DNA from: Rhodospirillaceae bacterium
Lineage (GTDB): Bacteria > Pseudomonadota > Alphaproteobacteria > MPNO01 > UBA830
Direction of reading: 5' to 3'
Length of the DNA stretch: 33,865 bases
Assembly: GCA_002689465.1 (NCBI GenBank)
Contig: NZGJ01000029.1
Span: forward strand, 23,848-57,712
Numbering within the stretch: position 1 is the stretch's first letter; each line of letters begins with the position of its first letter. Made by a program: the position numbers and the translations under genes. Shown here in pieces: positions 7,593-17,414 of the stretch. The notes beneath the pieces were generated by a model. It searched no databases, was not told the DNA's origin, and saw nothing but the letters and a program-made list of their open reading frames with translations.

Positions 7593-10500
7593 CGCGCTAA
7601 ATTCTTTAAAAGCCCCCTGATAAAATCTTTTGGTGTCGACTGACTTGGTACACCGCCGCTTTGATTTTCTCTTGGTACCAGTGTCTGATCCCGCCTTCCG
7701 ATACCACGTTGCATAATCCACGCCTGTAATGCCTGGAATTCAAACAGACGCCTCGGATTATCGGGCGCCCCAACAGCGCGAACACGGAACGGCGGCGCGC
7801 TCGTATGTTCCGTTAGGCGCAAATCTGCATAAATATCCATGTTCCAGTTGGGCAAATGAACAGTGCCTCGAGCGTTTCCAGCTCCAGCGTCAGCGGTCAA
7901 TGCCAGGTCATTCGTTGTTATGATCCCCTCAGTGATGTCGAAAGTACCCCTTAGGGATGAAAACTTGGTCTCGCCGCCTTCCATAGTTGAGGACACAACC
8001 CCCAGCAGGCCGCCTAGCTGCTTGATATTTTTCAATTTCTCGCTCGCTCTTTGCAGGTCAAAGCCTCTCGCGACGCCATTAACGATATCGATCATACCCT
8101 TTCCTGACAGCGCTTTGATCATATCATGCTGAGTTTTGCCACGCGCCGACAAGTCCATCCCGAAATTTAGGATGCCCGTCGCGATGTCGAATTCCGCCGC
8201 CTGAAACAGGGCTTTTCCAACATTTGCATTAGTGATAGTCAGCGACGTCGTTGCCGTTGGAACCCCTCGCCCATCGACTTTTCCACGCATCTCGAAGCCG
8301 CCATCAAAAATGGTGGCCGCGGCCCGGTGGATATCCAGTACCTTATCTTTGAGAATGGCAACAATCTGTGGCTGACCGATTCGAAAGGGATGATAGAGAA
8401 GCGCCTCGGCCCTGAGATCGATATTTGCGTCAATTAGACCCAAGACTTCCGTGTCTATACGATCTTTAGGCCAACGCTTCTTGGAAGTCGGTGCAGCACG
8501 AACACTGGTAGGCGTTTGTGCGCTTTGCCTGCCGCGACGCGCTTTCTGTGGCTGGCCGCTCCACGGCCACGCTCCAAAAAAATCGCTCAGCGGTATTGTT
8601 GAAGTGACCATAGCCAGCTTTAAATGGGGCCGCCTCGCGCCCGAATGAGCGGCACGATAGAAGCCTTGGCCCGAAACGCCCATGGGCCCGACGTTGCCGG
8701 ACAGCTCGGCGATCGTGAAGTTTTGTTCCGTCCCGACCAGTTTAACTGCCATGCTGAGCCCCCCAAGCCGGGAATTGGCCGGCCTGAATCCCGGATAGAA
8801 TGCTCTGACGAGGCGCACAAGGTTGGGGTGCTTTACATTGGCGCTTACGTCAAAATCTGGAACGGCAAGCGGTGTCTTGATCCTGCCGGCGACCCTGAAT
8901 GCGCCATCGTCTAGGTCGGCATTGAGGTCAAGCGCCACGGCGCGCTCATCGCCTTTGAGCGTCATTTTGACCCCAACTTGGCCGACCGTGAGACCGAGTT
9001 TTCCACCGGCAAAAAGATTGACCAGACGGGCAAATTCTGGGTGCTGAGCATCGAGAGAAATATCAACTGACTGCGAAGCCGACCATCCGGAAACCCCCCC
9101 GACAATCTTCGCATTTGCCTTACCGAGTTCAAGGTTCGCGTCCATTGTGATACCCGCCTCAGACACATCAGTCTGACTAGTCAAACGCATCTTACCGAGT
9201 TTGCGCAGGTAAACCGGCGGTTCGACCCTAGCGATTTGAAAAGCACCTGTGAGGTCGTCCGACGCCGCCGCAACAGTGCCTTTGAAAGCAGGTACACCCC
9301 CCAAACTCGACAAGGTTCCCTTAATCCGGGCACTGGTGCCAGCAAAGTTACGAACGCTGGCCTCGTGCAACCTCAGTACTCCGTTCACGAGCGTGCTGTC
9401 GATCCAAACGTCTTGAATAGCGACGTGCTGATAGCTTACACTACCAACCCGGAATATCAGGTTCGCGTCAAAACCGTTTAGGGCAGCGAGGAGCCCCGAC
9501 GTTTGGGTGTTACGCCTAGACGACTGTTGCGCTAATTGCGCGTTCGCAGGGCTCTCCATCGGCTGTTCCTGCAGCTCGGCAATGGCCGCTTTTCCAATAT
9601 AGGCATCGGCGTTGATCTGATCGATACTCAGACTGGCACCAAATGCGAGACGGTCGCGGAGCGCGACCGTCACCCCCCCACTCATACGCGACGCATCGAG
9701 TTGGGCCACGATATTAACCAACTGCATTTGTTCACCATCGCCGCTGATGTCACCGCTAATATTAAAGCGGCGAAGTCTGTCGGCGGGTACCTGCGCAGCA
9801 TTAACACCGGCCCAGCTGAGAAATCTTCGGAGGTCCATCGAGCGGATTTCGGCTTTGCCGACATAGCTCAACGCGCCCTTCGGGGTAGTGAGTTTGCCAG
9901 CCGCCGACAGTTCCGTCTCGCCCGAAAAAACCGCTCTCAGGGTATTAAGCCTCAGCTGCCCGCCCGCAAGAGACGCCGCGAGCCGCACGCCACGCACACG
10001 GCGCTGCATCGCGACGACCTCATCAATCTCTAGATCGAGATTCACCTCGACTTCAGTCGGCAGTTTCACCTCCGCATTCGGCAAAGATTTTGGACGCCCG
10101 GGCGTGGCTGTCGAAGCACCAGCCGGGTCTGCCGATGGTCCGACAATTGTCAGAGAATTCCCCGCCGGAGACATAAGGGAATCCGCGTCAATCGAAGGTA
10201 CACGCAAAGCGATATCTGCGCGCACGCCATCCTGCAGTTCAAGCTTAATACTACCGGTCGCCTTGGATCCGCCAAGCCGCAGGGTTATATCCTTTACCGT
10301 GACGACGTCACTGGAACCCTCGACAGTTGCAGAGAGGTTGAACGCCTGACCGAGCTGCGCAAGGGGCGTCGACGCATGAAGAGAAGCGAGGAGTGCGCCA
10401 AAGCTCTCGCCATTGCCGTTGAGCTTCGCGGATATAGTTGGGTTCGTTTCTAAGTCGGTGACGGTGCCCGAAAACCCGATTTCGGCCATCGTTCCTCGCA

Positions 10501-11218
10501 TGCCAAAAGTCATCCGGAACGCTACCGCGTGGTTCGCAACCAAAGGCCTGATAACCGCGCTTACGGTCAGCGGCGTGTCGCGCACCGTCAGCTCGCCGTT
10601 GAACTGAAACGGCCCCGTCAGAGACCCGGCAGAAACATCGGCCGTAAGGTTCTCGACCCGTTCAATCGTCTTCCTTATCGCATCCCGATAGACAATAGTA
10701 CCATTCTGGATCCTCAATACATCGAGTTTGAACGCTGACGGGCTGGTTGTCTGTTTCGACACTTCGCCGGCGGCGGCAGCGGCCGATTGTGGAGCCAAAC
10801 TGGAAGCACGGCCGACGTCACCCAAGGATTCTCTGCCGAAAACCCAGTTCCTCTGCCCATCAGCCAATTTCTCCAGCTCGATCACCGGGTCGATTAGCTC
10901 AACATGGCCGATTTCGATATTTCCCTGAATCAGGGGCAGGATTGCAACGCTCACACGCAACCCCCTGATAGAGACCATATGTGATGCGGTCGCACCCGGG
11001 ACATTCGACAGACGCACACCCGAAACTCTCAATCGCGGCACCGGCAGAACTGTGAACTCTAGGTCGCCAGTCAAGTCGAGCGTTCGGCCCGTCGCTTTGC
11101 GCACTTCGGCGGAAATTTCGGGCTTGTAGCCGTTCCAGTCGATCACACTCGGAACAATTAGGGCCGCCGCAACAACTAAAACAATCAAGCCAAGAAAGCC
11201 GAACGCCACCTTTTTCAT
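7589..11218 (-). CDS. AsmA family protein
   Basis: Large 1209-residue AsmA-like protein. Residues about 1-25 form one hydrophobic segment (MKKVAFGFLGLIVLVVAAAL) anchoring it in the inner membrane; DWNGYKPEISAEVRKATGRTLDLTGDL is the typical AsmA N-terminal start. The body is a long series of beta-rich repeats (GGSKATGSIKLELQDG, VDGRGVPTATTSLTITN), and the C-terminal AsmA_2-like region has LSGKGMIDIVNGVARGFD and GTVHLPNWNMDIYADLRL. AsmA-like proteins are thought to be periplasmic bridges moving phospholipids to the outer membrane, related to TamB/VPS13-type proteins. I chose the ATG at 11218, with SD GGGGAG, rather than the frame's first start at 11371, which adds 51 residues ahead of the signal anchor. 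It diverges from the DUF4169 gene. Confidence 0.9.
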   Translation of the reverse strand: MKKVAFGFLGLIVLVVAAALIVPSVIDWNGYKPEISAEVRKATGRTLDLTGDLEFTVLPVPRLRVSGVRLSNVPGATASHMVSIRGLRVSVAILPLIQGNIEIGHVELIDPVIELEKLADGQRNWVFGRESLGDVGRASSLAPQSAAAAAGEVSKQTTSPSAFKLDVLRIQNGTIVYRDAIRKTIERVENLTADVSAGSLTGPFQFNGELTVRDTPLTVSAVIRPLVANHAVAFRMTFGMRGTMAEIGFSGTVTDLETNPTISAKLNGNGESFGALLASLHASTPLAQLGQAFNLSATVEGSSDVVTVKDITLRLGGSKATGSIKLELQDGVRADIALRVPSIDADSLMSPAGNSLTIVGPSADPAGASTATPGRPKSLPNAEVKLPTEVEVNLDLEIDEVVAMQRRVRGVRLAASLAGGQLRLNTLRAVFSGETELSAAGKLTTPKGALSYVGKAEIRSMDLRRFLSWAGVNAAQVPADRLRRFNISGDISGDGEQMQLVNIVAQLDASRMSGGVTVALRDRLAFGASLSIDQINADAYIGKAAIAELQEQPMESPANAQLAQQSSRRNTQTSGLLAALNGFDANLIFRVGSVSYQHVAIQDVWIDSTLVNGVLRLHEASVRNFAGTSARIKGTLSSLGGVPAFKGTVAAASDDLTGAFQIARVEPPVYLRKLGKMRLTSQTDVSEAGITMDANLELGKANAKIVGGVSGWSASQSVDISLDAQHPEFARLVNLFAGGKLGLTVGQVGVKMTLKGDERAVALDLNADLDDGAFRVAGRIKTPLAVPDFDVSANVKHPNLVRLVRAFYPGFRPANSRLGGLSMAVKLVGTEQNFTIAELSGNVGPMGVSGQGFYRAAHSGARRPHLKLAMVTSTIPLSDFFGAWPWSGQPQKARRGRQSAQTPTSVRAAPTSKKRWPKDRIDTEVLGLIDANIDLRAEALLYHPFRIGQPQIVAILKDKVLDIHRAAATIFDGGFEMRGKVDGRGVPTATTSLTITNANVGKALFQAAEFDIATGILNFGMDLSARGKTQHDMIKALSGKGMIDIVNGVARGFDLQRASEKLKNIKQLGGLLGVVSSTMEGGETKFSSLRGTFDITEGIITTNDLALTADAGAGNARGTVHLPNWNMDIYADLRLTEHTSAPPFRVRAVGAPDNPRRLFEFQALQAWIMQRGIGRRDQTLVPRENQSGGVPSQSTPKDFIRGLLKNLAR

Positions 11219-11329
11219 CGAAACTCTCCCCGCCGGACGGTTGTTGTTTAAACATAGGCACGGAGCAGATATGTTTGCTCCTCTGACATAATAACCGATT
11301 TGCGATGTTTTTTTTAAGGACGCCAAGCG

Positions 11330-11521
11330 ATGACAGATGTCGTTAACCTGAACCAGTTTCGCAAGAACCAACGCCGCGCGGAGAAACAGCGCGCGGCGGA
11401 AGCCAATTGCGCGCGGTTCAGCCGCACGAAGGCCGAGCGGGGCGCCACCGACGCCTTACGGGCAGCCCGCAAAAAGTTACTGGACGGCAAAAAAATTTCG
11501 CCCGCAGCCGACAACTCTTAG
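11330..11521 (+). CDS. DUF4169 family protein
   Basis: 63-residue, very basic, arginine/alanine-rich protein matching DUF4169, an alphaproteobacterial family of unknown function. The signature is the N-terminal VVNLNQFRKNQRRAEKQRA followed by NCARFSRTKAER and a C-terminal LLDGKKI. It is probably one long charged helix. The ATG at 11330 has an SD (AAGGA at 11316-11320). It is separated from its usual partner, the RHH_4 gene, by the oppositely oriented AsmA-like gene. About 110 bases between its start and that of AsmA must contain divergent promoters. Function unknown. Confidence 0.88.
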   Translation: MTDVVNLNQFRKNQRRAEKQRAAEANCARFSRTKAERGATDALRAARKKLLDGKKISPAADNS

Positions 11522-11556
11522 ACCCAAAGCCACACCTTTTGCTTCTCGCAGCAAGG

Positions 11557-12942
11557 TTACAAAGAGATAATTTTCCCGGGGTTCATGAGGTTTAACGGGT
11601 CAATCGATTGTTTGACACTGCGCATCACGTCAAGGGCATCGCCATGCTCGGCGGCAAGCTTGTCGACCTTGCCGTGACCAACACCGTGTTCTCCCGAGCA
11701 TGTTCCGTCCATCTCGAGCGCGCGGGCAACCAGCCGGTCATTGAGCGCGACGGCGCGACCAACCTCTTCGGCATCGCCCGGATCAAGCACCATATCAACG
11801 TGAAAGTTTCCGTCGCCAACATGACCGACAATCGGTGCGACCAGGTTGGTTTCCTCGATATCCTTTCGGGTCTCCGCGATACATTCCGCCAATCGTGAGA
11901 TAGGCACGCATACATCGGTAGGCCACGCCTTCGCACCGGGTCGAAGCTGCATGTTGGCGTAATGGGCATCGTGACGGGCCTGCCACAGTTTGCTGCGGTC
12001 TTCCGGCCGAGATGCCGAGGCAAAATCAGCGCCTCCAAAATCGTCACTGATCGCGCGTACGTTTTCGATCTGCTCGGCAACGCCAGCTTTGGTGCCGTGA
12101 AACTCAAAGAATAACGTCGGGCGCTCGGCATAGCCGAGGTTGGAATACTTGTTCAGCGCGCGCATCTGCATCTCGTCGACCAGTTCAATCCGCGCAATCG
12201 GCACCCCCGACTGAATGGTTGTGATCGTCGTATTCACCGCATCGTCGACCGTCGGATAGGTACAGACCGCAGAATAGATCGTCTCGGGGATGCCGTAGAG
12301 CCGCAAGGTCACGTCAACAATGACGCCAAGCGTGCCTTCAGAGCCGACAAACAAGCGCGTCAGATCATAACCGGCGGATGATTTCCGCGCCCGTTTTCCG
12401 GTGCGGATATAACGCCCATCCGGCGTCACCGCGCCCAGCGACAGAACGTTTTCCCGCATCGTTCCGTAGCGCACGGCATTAGTGCCCGATGCCCTTGTTG
12501 CGGTCATACCGCCAATGGTGGCATCCGCGCCGGGATCGATGGGAAAAAATAGGCCAGTATCGCGCAGATGTTCGTTCAGCTGCTTTCGGGTCACGCCGGG
12601 CTCGACGGTAACATCCAGATCTTCCGCGTTGACGCTGAGGACTGCGTTCATCTGACATAGGTCGATACACACGCCACCCTTCAGGGCTGCGATATGACCT
12701 TCTAGCGACGTGCCTACACCGAAGGGAATAATCGGGGTGCGATGCTCCCTGCAGACATTGACAATCTCGATTATCTCTTCCGTCGTCTGTGGAAAAACAA
12801 CCGCGTCAGGCGCTTTAGGCGCGTGGTAAGATTCATCGGTGCCGTGGCGATCCCGGATCGCCTGGTTAGTCGTCAGACGGTCGCCGAAGCGCTGATTCAG
12901 AAAATCGATCGCCGTCTGGTTTCCGCCCACAGCACTGTCCAT
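11557..12942 (-). CDS. FAD-linked D-2-hydroxyacid dehydrogenase (GlcD/Dld type)
   Basis: 461-residue flavoprotein of the VAO/PCMH superfamily. The FAD-binding domain has IIPFGVGTSLEGH (about 77-89), PGADATIGGMTATRASGTNAVRYGT and VGSEGTLGVIVDVTLRL; the substrate domain ends with the family signature CSGEHGVGHGK and a C-terminal DPLNLMNPGKI. The family includes D-lactate dehydrogenase, the glycolate oxidase subunit GlcD and D-2-hydroxyglutarate dehydrogenase; the overall match is best to Dld/LDHD. No signal peptide or iron-sulfur domain is seen, so electrons probably pass to a quinone or soluble carrier. It is the last gene of the four-gene leftward operon, three bases after the DUF1445 gene. 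Given the neighbours a D-2-hydroxy acid derived from D-glutamate is a tempting but unproven substrate. Confidence 0.88.
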   Translation of the reverse strand: MDSAVGGNQTAIDFLNQRFGDRLTTNQAIRDRHGTDESYHAPKAPDAVVFPQTTEEIIEIVNVCREHRTPIIPFGVGTSLEGHIAALKGGVCIDLCQMNAVLSVNAEDLDVTVEPGVTRKQLNEHLRDTGLFFPIDPGADATIGGMTATRASGTNAVRYGTMRENVLSLGAVTPDGRYIRTGKRARKSSAGYDLTRLFVGSEGTLGVIVDVTLRLYGIPETIYSAVCTYPTVDDAVNTTITTIQSGVPIARIELVDEMQMRALNKYSNLGYAERPTLFFEFHGTKAGVAEQIENVRAISDDFGGADFASASRPEDRSKLWQARHDAHYANMQLRPGAKAWPTDVCVPISRLAECIAETRKDIEETNLVAPIVGHVGDGNFHVDMVLDPGDAEEVGRAVALNDRLVARALEMDGTCSGEHGVGHGKVDKLAAEHGDALDVMRSVKQSIDPLNLMNPGKIISL

Positions 12943-12945
12943 CCC

Positions 12946-13728
12946 CTATTCCTTCCCGGCGTCCGACAACAGGTCGGAAACGAACATGTAGCCAGGTGCA
13001 TGGGTGATCGCGATCCGGGGTTTTGCAATCAAAATGGCTTCCTGCGGGGTCACGCCACAGGCCCAGAAAACAGGAATTTCGCCGGCTTCTATGGTGACGG
13101 GGGCACCGTATTCGGGATTGTTTATATCACAGATGCCAAGCGCTTCCGCATCGCCGATCTGGATCGGCCCGCCATGCGCCATCGGGTATTGCTCGGTGAC
13201 GGAAGCAGCCCGCTCTGCATTTTCGGGCGTATAGGGCCGCATACTAACCACGAACGGTCCGATAAATTTCCCCGCCCCAACCGTCGGCTTTGTGGTCCGG
13301 AACATAGGCACGATACCAGTTTCCTTGATATGACGCGGCTCCAACCCGGCGGCGATCAGCGCTTCCTCGGCGGTGAACGAACACCCAAGTAGGAAGGTGA
13401 CGAAATTGTCTTCCCAGATATTGGTGATATCGGTGACATCCCCCACCGGCACCCCGTCGCGGAACACGCGGTACTGCGAAAGGTCACTGCGCACATCCGC
13501 CCCGGGAGCGCAGTTCTTGGGTTCCGGATCGCCGGCTGCTAGGATCTCGAGAATCGGGCAAGGCTTCGGATTATTTGCACAGAACTCTTTGAATTCTGCC
13601 GCATCCGTCCCCGGCAGGATGACCATGTTAGCCTGCACGTATCCTTGGGCGTGCCCTGATGTAGGGCCATCATAGTCGCCACTGCGGCAGGCAGCACGCA
13701 GATCGCCGGGTTTTTTATAGAAAGTCAT
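12946..13728 (-). CDS. DUF1445 family protein (putative hydro-lyase / D-glutamate cyclase-like)
   Basis: 260-residue member of the DUF1445 (YcsI) family. Visible family segments: [16 protein letters not shown] near residue 25, [17 protein letters not shown] (about 113-129), [21 protein letters not shown] and [15 protein letters not shown], followed by [12 protein letters not shown]. Database entries call it putative hydro-lyase; the mammalian mitochondrial homologue is a D-glutamate cyclase that makes 5-oxo-D-proline, and bacterial members often lie beside 5-oxoprolinase genes. Here the start codon overlaps the stop of the 5-oxoprolinase-like gene (ATGA), so the two are translationally coupled. 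That supports a role in D-glutamate/5-oxoproline metabolism; the exact reaction is inferred. Confidence 0.87.
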   Translation of the reverse strand: MTFYKKPGDLRAACRSGDYDGPTSGHAQGYVQANMVILPGTDAAEFKEFCANNPKPCPILEILAAGDPEPKNCAPGADVRSDLSQYRVFRDGVPVGDVTDITNIWEDNFVTFLLGCSFTAEEALIAAGLEPRHIKETGIVPMFRTTKPTVGAGKFIGPFVVSMRPYTPENAERAASVTEQYPMAHGGPIQIGDAEALGICDINNPEYGAPVTIEAGEIPVFWACGVTPQEAILIAKPRIAITHAPGYMFVSDLLSDAGKE

Positions 13729-16700
13729 GGGGTGCCGTATCCTCCACCGCCCGGTGTCTCGATGACGTATATGTCGCCTTCATACACTTCCGTCGAATCC
13801 GTGCCGCCCTGTTCGGTGACGGTGCCGTCAGCGCGTTGGACGTAGTTGGAACCAACCTGTCCTTCGCCGCCTCCCTTCATGCCGTATGGCGGGATGACAC
13901 GGTGGCCGGATAGCATGGACGCCGTCATCTGTTCGCGGAATTTTAGCCGTCGGATAACCCCGTCGCCACCGCGATGCGCACCTGCGCCGCCGGACCCGCG
14001 CCGGATCTCGAAGGATTCCAGAACGACTGGAAAACGCCACTCAAGAATTTCCGGGTCGGTCAGCCGGGTGTTAGTCATATGCGTGTGCACAGCATCGGTG
14101 CCATCAAATTCCGCGCCAGCACCAGCGCCTCCGCATATGGTTTCGTAATATTGGTGGTTTGCATTACCAAAGGTGAAGTTGTTCATGGTTCCCTGCGATG
14201 CCCCCATCAGACCAAGTGCGCCGAGGATCGCGTCGGTGATCGCCTGAGAGGTTTCGACGTTCCCGGCTACAACGGCAGCGGGGTATTTGGGCCGCAGCAT
14301 GCAGTCTTCGGGCACGACTATATCGAGTGGTTTCAGACAGCCCGCATTAAGCGGGATATCCGAATCCACCATCAGGCGGAAAGTGTAAAGCACTGCCGCC
14401 ACCGCAACAGCGTGTGTGATGTTGAAATTGTTATCCTGCTGCGGTGACGTGCCGGTGAAATCAACCGTGGCCGAACGTGTTTCCGGATGGACCGTGATGG
14501 CGACTTTGACCTTCGCACCAAAATCCATCTCACATTCGAATTTTCCGTCCGACAGGCTTTCAATGACCCGACGAACGGATTCTTCCGCGTTGTCCTGAAC
14601 GTGTTTCATGTAGGCGAGGACGACGTCGAGGCCGAAATGTCCGACCATCTTGCGCAGTTCCTGCGCGCCTTTTTCGTTGGCCGCGATCTGAGCTTTGAGA
14701 TCGCCCAGATTATGATGGAAGTTCCGCGTCGGATAGGGCGCAGTAGTGAACAGCTCTTCTAACTCCTTTTCACGCAGACGTCCCTGATCAACGAGCTGGA
14801 AGTTGTCGATCAACACCCCCTCCTCATCGATATGCCGTGAATCCGGCGGCATCGACCCCGGTGTCTTACCGCCAATTTCGGCATGATGACCGCGCGACGC
14901 GACATAGAACAGGATGTCGTTACCCGCTTCATCGAAGACCGGGGTCATCACCGTTACGTCAGGCAGGTGCGTGCCGCCGTTATACGGTGCGTTTAACACG
15001 AACACGTCGCCCGGTTTCACGGTGTCGGCCCGTTCGCGCGTAATCGTCTGGACACTTTCGCTCATCGAGCCCAGATGCACCGGTATGTGCGGCGCGTTGG
15101 CGACAAGATTGCCATTATCGTCGAAGATCGCACAGGAAAAATCGAGCCGCTCCTTGATGTTCACCGAATACGAGGTGTTCTGTAAAACGACACCCATCTG
15201 CTCGGCGATTGACATGAATAGATTATTGAAAACCTCGAGCATAACCGGGTCGGCCTTGGTGCCGACGGCATGTTCCTGCGGGCGTTCCACAACACGGGCA
15301 ATCACCATGTGGTTCCGCGGCGTAATTTCCGCCTGCCAGCCGGGTTCAACGACGGTGGTCGCGTTGGCATCGATAATTACCGCCGGTCCATCGACGCGGA
15401 CACCGGGCGGCAGATCCTCACGATCGTACACAGCGGCCTGGCGACTCTCGCCGGCGGCATACATTACCGCATGTCCAAGCGGGTCGCCCGCCTCCGCATT
15501 CGGGTCGAGTGCCAGTTCCGCATCTTCGACATCCTGTCCACCGCCGATCACTTCGACCGTCAGCGCCTCGACGACGTTGTTTTTCTCCGGCGCGATGAAA
15601 CCGAATTGCTGCATATGGGCGGCTTCAAAGGCTGCCAGCATTTCAGTCATGGGTCCGAAATCAACGATCAGCGCCGTATCGGTGCCCTCGTAGCGCAGAT
15701 GCACTTTCGCAATCGACGAGATTTCATCTGCTCCAACACCCTGACCCTGAATATCTCGGTGACCTTCGAAGGCGAGTTCCCCAATCGCGGTTTCAAGTTC
15801 TGCGACTAGCGTATCAGTCAGCTGGCTCTCAACGGCGCGTTCGCGAATGACTCGGTGTTCAGCGAGCCCCATGCCATAAGCCGATAAAACGCCCGCAAAT
15901 GGGTGGACAAAGACCCTTGTCATGCCAAGGGCGTCGGCAACTAGACAGGCATGCTGCCCGCCGGCACCACCGAAACAGTTCAGGGTATAGTGCGTAATAT
16001 CGTAGCCGCGCTGGACCGATATCTGCTTAATCGCATTCGCCATGTTATCGACAGCAATCTTCAGAAATCCATCAGCAACCTCAACCGGGGAACGCTTGTC
16101 GCCGGTGGCGGCCTCGATCTCGGCTGCCATCGAGGTAAATTTTTGGCGGACAACTCTATCATCTAGCGCCTCGTCTGCCCCGGGACCGAACACCCGCGGG
16201 AAGAACTCCGCCTGGATTTTGCCCAGCATTACATTTGCATCAGTCACGCAAAGCGGGCCGCCGCGCCGGTAACATGCCGGCCCGGGATTCGCACCAGCGC
16301 TGTCCGGACCGACGCGATAGCGTGAACCATCGAAATGAAGGATCGAGCCACCACCGGCTGCAACCGTGTGAATGTTCATCATCGGCGCGCGCATCCGCAC
16401 ACCGGCGACCAGCGTTTCGAATGCGCGTTCGTATTCGCCGTCGTAGTGGGCAACGTCGGTCGACGTGCCACCCATGTCAAAGCCAATTATCTTTTCGAAT
16501 CCAGCCATGTGCGCTGTCTGGGCTGCGCCGACGATGCCGCCCGCAGGACCCGAAAGGATCGAATCCTTTCCCTGAAAAACCTGGGCATCAGCCAACCCTC
16601 CATTGGACTGCATGAACATCAGACGTGCATCACCCGTCTGCGCCGCCATGAGATCAACATAGCGCCGCAGTATGGGCGACACGTAGGCATCGACCACCGT

Positions 16701-17342
16701 GGTATCGCCGCGTCCGACAAATTTCATCAGCGGGCTCACCACATGCGAGACCGAAACCTGGGTGAAGCCGATGTCACGTGCGATCCCGCCAACAACTGCT
16801 TCGTGCTCATGATAACGATAGCCGTGCATGAAGCAGATTGCGATCGAGCGAATACCGTTATCATAGGCAGCCTGAATAGACTTCCGGGCGCCATCTTCAT
16901 CCAACGGCCTCATTACGTCGCCTTCGGATGACAGGCGCTCGTCGATCTCCACAACGGATTCATAGAGCAGTTCGGGCAACTCGATCCGGCGGGCAAAAAT
17001 ATTGGGCCGGTTCTGGTAGCCGATACGCAGTTGATCGGCGAAACCGCGTGTCACGGCCAACAATGTGCGTTCGCCCTTCCGTTCTAGCAGCGCATTGGTC
17101 GCGACCGTCGTGCCCATTTTGACAGCTTCAAGAACACCATCTGGCAGCGGCGCATCACCTACGACACCCAGCGTCTCGCGTATTCCATGCAGGGCGGCAT
17201 CCGTGTAGTGCTCCGGATTTTCCGACAACAGCTTGTGCGTGGTCAGCTTGCCGTCAGGCGCTCGGATCACGAAGTCGGTGAATGTCCCGCCACGGTCAAT
17301 CCAGAACTGCCACTTATCGGTCGATACATTCCCGTCGGCCAT
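13725..17342 (-). CDS. Fused hydantoinase A/B protein, 5-oxoprolinase-like
   Basis: About 1205 residues. The N-terminal ~695 residues are HyuA-type: [20 protein letters not shown] (ATP-binding, actin-like fold), [17 protein letters not shown], and a second phosphate loop [16 protein letters not shown]. From about residue 700 the HyuB part begins ([20 protein letters not shown]), with [14 protein letters not shown] and ending in ETPGGGGYG. This fused architecture is that of ATP-dependent 5-oxoprolinase (5-oxo-L-proline to L-glutamate), slightly shorter than the ~1290-residue eukaryotic enzyme; N-methylhydantoinases and related amidases share the fold, so the substrate is open. I prefer the ATG at 17342 (SD GGGAAGA); an in-frame ATG at 17360 adds six residues. 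Second gene of the operon, 72 bases after the amidohydrolase. Confidence 0.9.
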   Translation of the reverse strand: MADGNVSTDKWQFWIDRGGTFTDFVIRAPDGKLTTHKLLSENPEHYTDAALHGIRETLGVVGDAPLPDGVLEAVKMGTTVATNALLERKGERTLLAVTRGFADQLRIGYQNRPNIFARRIELPELLYESVVEIDERLSSEGDVMRPLDEDGARKSIQAAYDNGIRSIAICFMHGYRYHEHEAVVGGIARDIGFTQVSVSHVVSPLMKFVGRGDTTVVDAYVSPILRRYVDLMAAQTGDARLMFMQSNGGLADAQVFQGKDSILSGPAGGIVGAAQTAHMAGFEKIIGFDMGGTSTDVAHYDGEYERAFETLVAGVRMRAPMMNIHTVAAGGGSILHFDGSRYRVGPDSAGANPGPACYRRGGPLCVTDANVMLGKIQAEFFPRVFGPGADEALDDRVVRQKFTSMAAEIEAATGDKRSPVEVADGFLKIAVDNMANAIKQISVQRGYDITHYTLNCFGGAGGQHACLVADALGMTRVFVHPFAGVLSAYGMGLAEHRVIRERAVESQLTDTLVAELETAIGELAFEGHRDIQGQGVGADEISSIAKVHLRYEGTDTALIVDFGPMTEMLAAFEAAHMQQFGFIAPEKNNVVEALTVEVIGGGQDVEDAELALDPNAEAGDPLGHAVMYAAGESRQAAVYDREDLPPGVRVDGPAVIIDANATTVVEPGWQAEITPRNHMVIARVVERPQEHAVGTKADPVMLEVFNNLFMSIAEQMGVVLQNTSYSVNIKERLDFSCAIFDDNGNLVANAPHIPVHLGSMSESVQTITRERADTVKPGDVFVLNAPYNGGTHLPDVTVMTPVFDEAGNDILFYVASRGHHAEIGGKTPGSMPPDSRHIDEEGVLIDNFQLVDQGRLREKELEELFTTAPYPTRNFHHNLGDLKAQIAANEKGAQELRKMVGHFGLDVVLAYMKHVQDNAEESVRRVIESLSDGKFECEMDFGAKVKVAITVHPETRSATVDFTGTSPQQDNNFNITHAVAVAAVLYTFRLMVDSDIPLNAGCLKPLDIVVPEDCMLRPKYPAAVVAGNVETSQAITDAILGALGLMGASQGTMNNFTFGNANHQYYETICGGAGAGAEFDGTDAVHTHMTNTRLTDPEILEWRFPVVLESFEIRRGSGGAGAHRGGDGVIRRLKFREQMTASMLSGHRVIPPYGMKGGGEGQVGSNYVQRADGTVTEQGGTDSTEVYEGDIYVIETPGGGGYGTP

Positions 17343-17414
17343 TAGATCATGTCTTCCCATGTATATTGGTAAGGACTTTCCGGTCCCCGTCTATCGCGTC
17401 CCGAAATTTCCGGA

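Noticed and set aside
11219-11371. Extended start for the AsmA-like protein
   Set aside because: The extra 51 residues would precede the membrane anchor, run into the divergent DUF4169 gene, and lack an SD.
14914-15693. Long rightward ORF (259 codons) opposite the oxoprolinase-like gene
   Set aside because: It is the complementary strand of a clearly conserved HyuA-HyuB gene; composition is Ser/Pro/Thr-rich shadow sequence with no family match.
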